Origin: SAR92 clade bacterium
GTDB lineage: Bacteria; Pseudomonadota; Gammaproteobacteria; Pseudomonadales; Porticoccaceae
Assembly (NCBI GenBank): GCA_004211905.1
Contig: SHBP01000006.1
Span: forward strand, 1 to 64,000
Direction of reading: 5' to 3'
Length of the DNA: 64,000 nucleotides
Shown here: positions 59,244 through 64,000 of the stretch, piece by piece
Numbering within the stretch: the first letter of the stretch is position 1
Layout: each line of letters begins with the position of its first letter
Notes under the pieces: generated by a model
The model's input: only the letters and a program-made list of their open reading frames with translations
Databases searched by the model: none
Told to the model about the DNA's origin: nothing
Program-made: the position numbers and the translations under genes

Positions 59244-60479
59244 TTATTTCGGGGCCAGTGGCAGGTTCGACAGGCTGTGCCTTGTTAAATCGGTGCCGTC
59301 GAGACTAAAGGCTTCGACTTCGAGAGAAAAATCTGACGAGGCCACAGAAATAGCGTTACCTGTAGCCATCAGAGCGTTGATTATTGGCCACGGATGAATA
59401 TCGCGGTCAAGCTGATTTAACATTACAGAGTCCCAGCTGATGCGGTCTCGTTTTAGATACCTGTTTACTGAGACTTCAGACGCATCGGCAGGAAGTAAGA
59501 GATGCTTTTTAGCCGTGGGAAATTCTGTGCAGATTTCTGTCAATTGATTTTGTAAATCGATACCTGACGTTTCAATTATAATAAGTTTGGGCTCTTCTAG
59601 CCCTGCAATGACATGCGAGAGGGCACTAGGCGTGCCAGCATGGTAGGTTTTGATTCCTGACTGTAAGCCCAATATCTGAGTTTGAGACCAGCCTTTAGTT
59701 TGCTCTGAGCTATAGTTAATAATACAGATGCCTTGTCCACTGTACTCACGAGATTTTTGCTTAGCTAGTCGCAAGGACATCAAAGCATTTTCTGAGCTAG
59801 AGCGTCCTGCAATAACATGGATTCCCTTCATGTCTTTAATAAGAGGATTGTGCTTGATTGCACTGCCAAGGGACTTAGAAATGAGCTTTATGGCTGAATT
59901 AACTTCGCTTTCGTTGGCTATTAAGTTGCTAACTAGTATCCGTAATGGTGCCGGTATACCAGCGGCATCTAAGGAGCTAATCAGTGAGCCTAATTCAGGG
60001 GTCATTTTGTCAAGGGTTTGGCTGGTCTCCAGTTCCTGCGATATCTTAAGTTCGCGACGCATTGCGCTGAGTTCTTTTTTTACAAGATCAACTAACTCTC
60101 TTGTTTTTAGGTATTCTCTATCTTGTAATGATGAAATATCTTCATCGCAAAGGATGTTATGAGCAGGCATAACAGCGTCCCTAGGACTTCGGGTAGTAGG
60201 CTTTGATTCTAGGACCGCCGGTGAGTTGAAGATTTTTGATTCAATTACCTCATTAAAAGATGGCTCATTGGACTTGGCCGTATTGAAAATTCTTGATTTA
60301 TTCGAGTTTAAGGAGGTGGACGTTTCGTTTGCTTTGGCAGCCACGTCAATAGCCACAATTACTTCAGTCTGCTTTCTAGCTTTTTTGTTAGATATAACTA
60401 ACGCGTCGTTACCATACAGGGCGTGAACTTTTGCCATAGCCTCCTGGGTATCTTTTGCTAATATTCTTTGTAATTCCAT
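59244..60479 (-). CDS. flhF: FlhF-like protein with degenerate GTPase domain
   Basis: FlhF is an SRP-type GTPase that marks the site of polar flagellum assembly. The N-terminal B domain is recognisable (MELQRILAKDTQEAMAKVHALYGNDALVISNKKAR), as is an N-domain-like helical region (about 160-210). The G domain has lost its motifs: where GPTGVGKTTT should stand is AGRSSSENAL (224-233); the DTYR/IGA region is NYSSEQTKGWSQTQ; DTAG is ETSG (303-306); TKLD is NQLD (355-358). Length (411) and position between flhA and flhG fit FlhF. The frame is open and fold-forming hydrophobic strands are kept, so it looks like a pseudo-GTPase rather than a decayed gene. Confidence 0.85.
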   Translation of the reverse strand: MELQRILAKDTQEAMAKVHALYGNDALVISNKKARKQTEVIVAIDVAAKANETSTSLNSNKSRIFNTAKSNEPSFNEVIESKIFNSPAVLESKPTTRSPRDAVMPAHNILCDEDISSLQDREYLKTRELVDLVKKELSAMRRELKISQELETSQTLDKMTPELGSLISSLDAAGIPAPLRILVSNLIANESEVNSAIKLISKSLGSAIKHNPLIKDMKGIHVIAGRSSSENALMSLRLAKQKSREYSGQGICIINYSSEQTKGWSQTQILGLQSGIKTYHAGTPSALSHVIAGLEEPKLIIIETSGIDLQNQLTEICTEFPTAKKHLLLPADASEVSVNRYLKRDRISWDSVMLNQLDRDIHPWPIINALMATGNAISVASSDFSLEVEAFSLDGTDLTRHSLSNLPLAPK

Positions 60480-60495
60480 TGTTTATAACCTCAAT

Positions 60496-62604
60496 CTAAT
60501 TTTTTTGTTCTACATCGATGGTGGCCACTACATTGACCGCCTGATCTTCCGGAATTTCACTATAAGAAAGCACTGTTAGATCACTGATACGGTGTTTAAT
60601 GATTTTTGCTAACCATGGCCGGATTGCCGGAGAAACTACTAAAACAGCGGGATAACCCTGGTTTTCGACTTCTTGAGAATGTGTGCTTAGAGCCTGAAAC
60701 AAGCCCTCCGCCAGCTTTGGTTCAATGACCAAATTCTGAGGGTTGCTACTTTGTTGTATGACGTTGTGTAGCACTTGCTCTAGTGAGGGGTTTAAGGTCA
60801 TTACCGGCAAACTATCGTTCACATCAACAAGGCTTTGCATAATCATACGACCCAGCCGAGGTCGTACAGCGGCGGTTAGCTCATCAGCATCTTGGGTTTG
60901 ACTGCTTTCAGTGGATAACACCTCTATGATTGTTCGCATATCCCTGACTGACACACCATCATCGAGTATGTTTTGAAGAACTCTAGTCACCGTAGCAAGG
61001 GGAAGCTTGCCTGGTACTAGATCCTCTACAAGTTTGGGTGATTTTGCTGCAACTTTATCAAGTAACTGTTGGGTCTCATCATGCCCTAATAGCTCAGGAG
61101 CATTATTTCGCAGTAGGGTATTCAGATGCGTTGCTATTGCTGTTGCTGAGTCTACTACCGTATACCCCAATGTCCGTGCATGATCTCGTTGGGAAGCCTC
61201 TATCCAAAGAGCATCTAGGCCAAATGCGGGCTCTTTCGTTGACTCCCCTTGCAAAACACCATGAACCTGTCCTGGGTTAATGGCCATTTCTTTTCCTATT
61301 CTAATTTCACCTTTGCCACGTACGACGCCATTCATAACGATGTGATAAACATCTGGGGACAGCTCTAAATCATCCCTGACTCTGATAGGTTGTATAAGGA
61401 AGCCTAACTCGGCTGAAAGTTTCTTTCGAATACCTTTCACGCGAGGAAGTAATTGTCCTCCGGTTTCAGGGTTAACTAAGGGTATAAGACCATAACCAAT
61501 ATCCAATCCGACTAGATCTACTTGCTCGACGTCGTCCCAATTAAGCTCCTCTAACACTGGGTCAGCATTCTCCGAGAGTAAGTTAGTGTCTAAATTATCT
61601 GCGGATGACGCTAAGGCATTATTTTGAGACAGCCAAACTGCCAAGGCACCAGAACCAAGACCAAGGCTAAGAAAAACTAAAGTTGGCATTCCAGGAACAA
61701 GTCCCAGGACGATAAGGATTACCCCTCCAATAATCAGCGCGACAGGATTGCCGAGCTGACTTTTTGCCTGCGTTGTCATCGACTCTGCTGTGGTTACCCG
61801 AGTAACGATAATCGCAGTAGCGAAAGAGAGAAGTAATGATGGAATTTGCGCAACGAGGCCATCGCCGATAGTAAGCAGGACATAAATTTCCCCAGCTTGA
61901 GAAAAACTTAGGTTATGCTGTGATAGGCCAATTATGATTCCACCGACAATGTTAATAATAAGAATTAGCAGGCCGGCGATAGCATCGCCACGAACAAATT
62001 TGGACGCACCGTCCATAGAACCGAAAAAGTCCGACTCCTGAGAAATCTCTTCTCTTCTTTTCTTGGCGGTGTCTTGATCAATGACACCTGCATTTAAATC
62101 TGCATCAATCGCCATTTGCTTGCCTGGCATCCCATCGAGAGTAAAGCGAGCAATGACCTCTGAAACTCGGCCAGCTCCTTTCGTAACAACAATAAAATTG
62201 ATAATCATCAGGATTGAAAAAATGATAAAACCAACCAAATAGTTTCCCGCAATTACAAACGCCCCGAAAGCCTCTATCACCTTGCCTGCAGCATCTGGGC
62301 CTTCATGCCCCTTAACCAAAACAAGACGGGTAGAAGCAACGTTCAGCCCTAGACGAAGCATGGTCGCTAACAGTAGAAGAGACGGAAAAGAAGAAAAATC
62401 TAATGGCTTAGAGCTGTTAATGGCAATCATAATTATTACCACACCCACTAAAATATTAAAGGTGAAGAGAAAGTCCAAAAGAAAGGCTGGCAGAGGCAGA
62501 ATCAGCATTGAAATAATGAGTAAAACTAAGAATGGAATTCCCAGGCCAGACAGTTCAATTTTTGACAGATCCTGTCGAATAGTTGACATCGAGGCGTTAG
62601 ACAT
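60496..62604 (-). CDS. flhA: Flagellar export gate protein FlhA
   Basis: The largest export-gate protein, with about eight membrane segments in its N-terminal half and a cytoplasmic chaperone-docking domain. ATMLRLGLNVASTRLVL, RFTLDGMPGKQMAIDADLNAGVIDQDTAKKRREEISQESDFFGSMDGASKFVRGDAIAGLLI is the conserved FHIPEP block. The C-terminal domain has GYTVVDSATAIATHLNTLLRNNAPELLGHDETQQLLD. Its 702 residues are normal. A sigma-54 promoter lies upstream at 62685-62699. Confidence 0.98.
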   Translation of the reverse strand: MSNASMSTIRQDLSKIELSGLGIPFLVLLIISMLILPLPAFLLDFLFTFNILVGVVIIMIAINSSKPLDFSSFPSLLLLATMLRLGLNVASTRLVLVKGHEGPDAAGKVIEAFGAFVIAGNYLVGFIIFSILMIINFIVVTKGAGRVSEVIARFTLDGMPGKQMAIDADLNAGVIDQDTAKKRREEISQESDFFGSMDGASKFVRGDAIAGLLILIINIVGGIIIGLSQHNLSFSQAGEIYVLLTIGDGLVAQIPSLLLSFATAIIVTRVTTAESMTTQAKSQLGNPVALIIGGVILIVLGLVPGMPTLVFLSLGLGSGALAVWLSQNNALASSADNLDTNLLSENADPVLEELNWDDVEQVDLVGLDIGYGLIPLVNPETGGQLLPRVKGIRKKLSAELGFLIQPIRVRDDLELSPDVYHIVMNGVVRGKGEIRIGKEMAINPGQVHGVLQGESTKEPAFGLDALWIEASQRDHARTLGYTVVDSATAIATHLNTLLRNNAPELLGHDETQQLLDKVAAKSPKLVEDLVPGKLPLATVTRVLQNILDDGVSVRDMRTIIEVLSTESSQTQDADELTAAVRPRLGRMIMQSLVDVNDSLPVMTLNPSLEQVLHNVIQQSSNPQNLVIEPKLAEGLFQALSTHSQEVENQGYPAVLVVSPAIRPWLAKIIKHRISDLTVLSYSEIPEDQAVNVVATIDVEQKN

Positions 62605-62684
62605 TAAAAAACCCTATAGTATTCAGCTACTTAAAAAACCATTAAGTGGAGGGGTATTAAATTCCCTCCGGCATTAGCTAGTAA

Positions 62685-62699
62685 GCAATATATATGCCA
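62685..62699 (-). promoter_or_regulatory. Sigma-54 promoter before flhA
   Basis: On the minus strand TGGCATATATATTGC keeps GG and GC at 10-nt spacing. It lies about 80 nt before flhA and probably drives flhA-flhF-flhG-fliA. Confidence 0.75.
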
Positions 62700-62849
62700 G
62701 ATCTTGCGTACAAATGGCTGGGCGAGGATTTCTAATAATTATCAGGTCAGCGTCAAATTTTATTTCTCAAGCCATTTCATTACCTGTCGATATAAATAAA
62801 CAGGCCACCATGACTTCAAGCCAAGTTTTTTAGGGATTTAGGAACAATA

Positions 62850-63362
62850 ATGATCAAGATTAAAAAAATCGAGTTATCTTCAATAATCCAAGGGTTACAG
62901 CAGATTAAGGTTCTAATTTTAGCGGCAATAATTGTTTCGTCTGTTGGCTGCGCAAGCAATAACGCTAAATATAATGAGGCTGTGATTGAGAGTGTCATTG
63001 ATCAGAAGGATGTGATTTTGGCTACTGGGTATGGAGTTATTAGTATTCAAGAGGGAGATAGTCCAGCACACCAGCGACTCTTGTCGATACGGGCATCAAA
63101 GCTTGATGCCTATCGGGCATTAATGGAACAAGTCTATGGTCAGTATTTAGATACTACAACTACTGTAGCTGAAATGGTTGTTCAGAGTGATTCGTTTAGG
63201 TCCCGCGTTCAAGGCATCGTTTATGGCGCTCGTCTTGTGAGTATTACAACAGTTGGGGAGGATACATACGAAACAACACTGTCCCTTGATAATAAAATTG
63301 TGTCTGATTTGCGTAAACTTTACCTTGCTTCAACATCTTCTCCAAAGATGGCGAGAAGTTAA
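62850..63362 (+). CDS. flgP: Flagellar outer-membrane lipoprotein FlgP (LPP20 family)
   Basis: FlgP is part of the H ring or basal disk that stabilises sheathed or high-torque flagella. The signal peptide ends in a lipobox (VSSVGC, Cys34). The domain contains GYGVISIQEGDSPAHQRLLSIRASKLDAYRALMEQVYGQYLDTTTTVAEMVVQSDSFRSRVQGIVYGARLV, typical of FlgP/LPP20. Its 170 residues are normal. The next gene starts at its stop codon (TAATG). Confidence 0.88.
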   Translation: MIKIKKIELSSIIQGLQQIKVLILAAIIVSSVGCASNNAKYNEAVIESVIDQKDVILATGYGVISIQEGDSPAHQRLLSIRASKLDAYRALMEQVYGQYLDTTTTVAEMVVQSDSFRSRVQGIVYGARLVSITTVGEDTYETTLSLDNKIVSDLRKLYLASTSSPKMARS

Positions 63363-64000
63363 TGATTGGGTGCAGATTAAAAAGAGACGTGATAGGAAAT
63401 AGGCGCATTTTTACGAGCATTAAGACTTCCTTCACAAATTTCAGTAGATCGTTGATCTGCATTCTGTTGTTATCTCCTGTTAATACGATAGCGCAAACCC
63501 TAACTCCAGAGCAGACATTAGGATCCCTAAAGCAGGCTTTAGTAGATTACGCGCTAGAAAACGAAATCCACCTTAATTCATCTGCATATTTGGACAATGG
63601 CGTACTCCATGAGTCATCAGTTTTATCAAGCCAGGCTATTTACCGCGGCGTGCCGAATCTCCTAGGCTCAACAGAAAGATCTACATCTCAAAACCAACGG
63701 AACACTCAATCTGGGACAGCTTGTGATGAGCCACCCAGAGCCCTAAGACGGGAAGCCCTCTTTCGTATTGACAAAGACGAGGAGCTCTTTTCTAAACATA
63801 ATTCTCTTGGAGACCATAGTTTCCCTGAGTTGGCTGCATTTATAGGGAAGGTTTTTAGCGACCGCATTAAAGGTTCAAAAACCTGGGTAGTGAAAGAAGA
63901 GAAAGAATATGGGTCCGATTATGAAAATTATTTATTGGGAACATGGGCAGATAGAGCGCCGTATATATTCGAAATAAAGATTCGACCGAGCACTCTAAAA
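63362..64000 (+). CDS. Probable flagellar H-ring protein FlgT, 5' part
   Basis: The frame runs open to the right edge (213 codons seen). It has an N-terminal signal peptide (SLICILLLSPVNTIAQ). SLKQALVDYALENEIHLNSSAYLDNGVLHESSVLSSQAIYRGV resembles the FlgT N-terminal domain, and FPELAAFIGKVFSDRIKGSKTWVV suits the start of the middle domain. Coupling to flgP and the PomA/PomB stator in the same cluster supports FlgT, but the similarity is modest. Confidence 0.55.
   Translation, partial: MIGCRLKRDVIGNRRIFTSIKTSFTNFSRSLICILLLSPVNTIAQTLTPEQTLGSLKQALVDYALENEIHLNSSAYLDNGVLHESSVLSSQAIYRGVPNLLGSTERSTSQNQRNTQSGTACDEPPRALRREALFRIDKDEELFSKHNSLGDHSFPELAAFIGKVFSDRIKGSKTWVVKEEKEYGSDYENYLLGTWADRAPYIFEIKIRPSTLK

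Overview
The window is a chromosomal segment of a flagellated Gammaproteobacterium. Its left part is the classical replication-origin neighbourhood: glmS-glmU, the complete atpIBEFHAGDC operon, parAB, rsmG-mnmG, rpmH-rnpA-yidD-yidC-mnmE and dnaA-dnaN-recF-gyrB. The Pseudomonas-like gene content (parAB beside rsmG/mnmG, GC-rich-core parS sites, FleQ/FleR-type flagellar regulators, sigma-54 promoters, FleN) and the FlgP/FlgT and PomA/PomB relatives suggest a marine member of the Pseudomonadales/Cellvibrionales. That placement is inference; no marker gene was compared with a database.

Layout. 1-2215: glmS (cut by the left edge) and glmU, minus strand. 2337-9562: ATP synthase operon, minus strand, with a strong terminator and a near-consensus promoter. 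9711-13960: parB, parA, rsmG, mnmG, minus strand. 13961-14514: very AT-rich divergent intergenic region with DnaA-box-like sequences, the best oriC candidate. 14515-18392: rpmH-rnpA-yidD-yidC-mnmE, plus strand, inverted relative to the usual arrangement in which rpmH is divergent from dnaA. 18393-18826: dnaA control region with a perfect DnaA box. 18827-24965: dnaA-dnaN-recF-gyrB; recF carries two parS sites. 24983-28757: plsC-like acyltransferase and glyS/glyQ, minus strand. 28973-35574: a LpxL-type acyltransferase, ubiC, ubiA, a DUF938 methyltransferase, yaaA, an M48/TPR lipoprotein protease, two small proteins and a DUF1566 lipoprotein. 35892-64000: a large flagellar cluster that continues past the right edge.

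The flagellar cluster holds a PomA-like stator subunit followed by two PomB-like proteins, an isolated fliS, two sigma-54 activators (FleQ/FlrA-like and FleR/FlrC-like), fliEFGHIJ, fliKLMNOPQR-flhB, two unusual genes, then (minus strand) flhA-flhF-flhG-fliA, and finally flgP and a partial flgT. It encodes the MS ring, C ring, export apparatus, export ATPase, hook-length control, sigma-28, number/placement proteins and outer-membrane H-ring parts. Hook, rod, filament and most chemotaxis genes are not in the window.

Main unusual points. (1) FlhF has lost its P-loop and other GTPase motifs. (2) A DamX-like protein (degenerate ATPase, one membrane segment, SPOR domain) and a membrane coiled-coil protein with a ten-copy hexanucleotide repeat lie between flhB and the inverted flhA-flhF-flhG-fliA block. 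(3) One PomA is paired with two tandem PomB-like proteins. (4) The regulatory cascade lacks a FleS kinase: the FleQ-like protein has no N-terminal domain and the FleR-like receiver has Arg where the phospho-accepting Asp should be. (5) AtpB has an inserted hydrophobic hairpin in its most conserved region. Points 1 and 2 together suggest a polar flagellum-placement system that has moved away from the FlhF GTPase paradigm.
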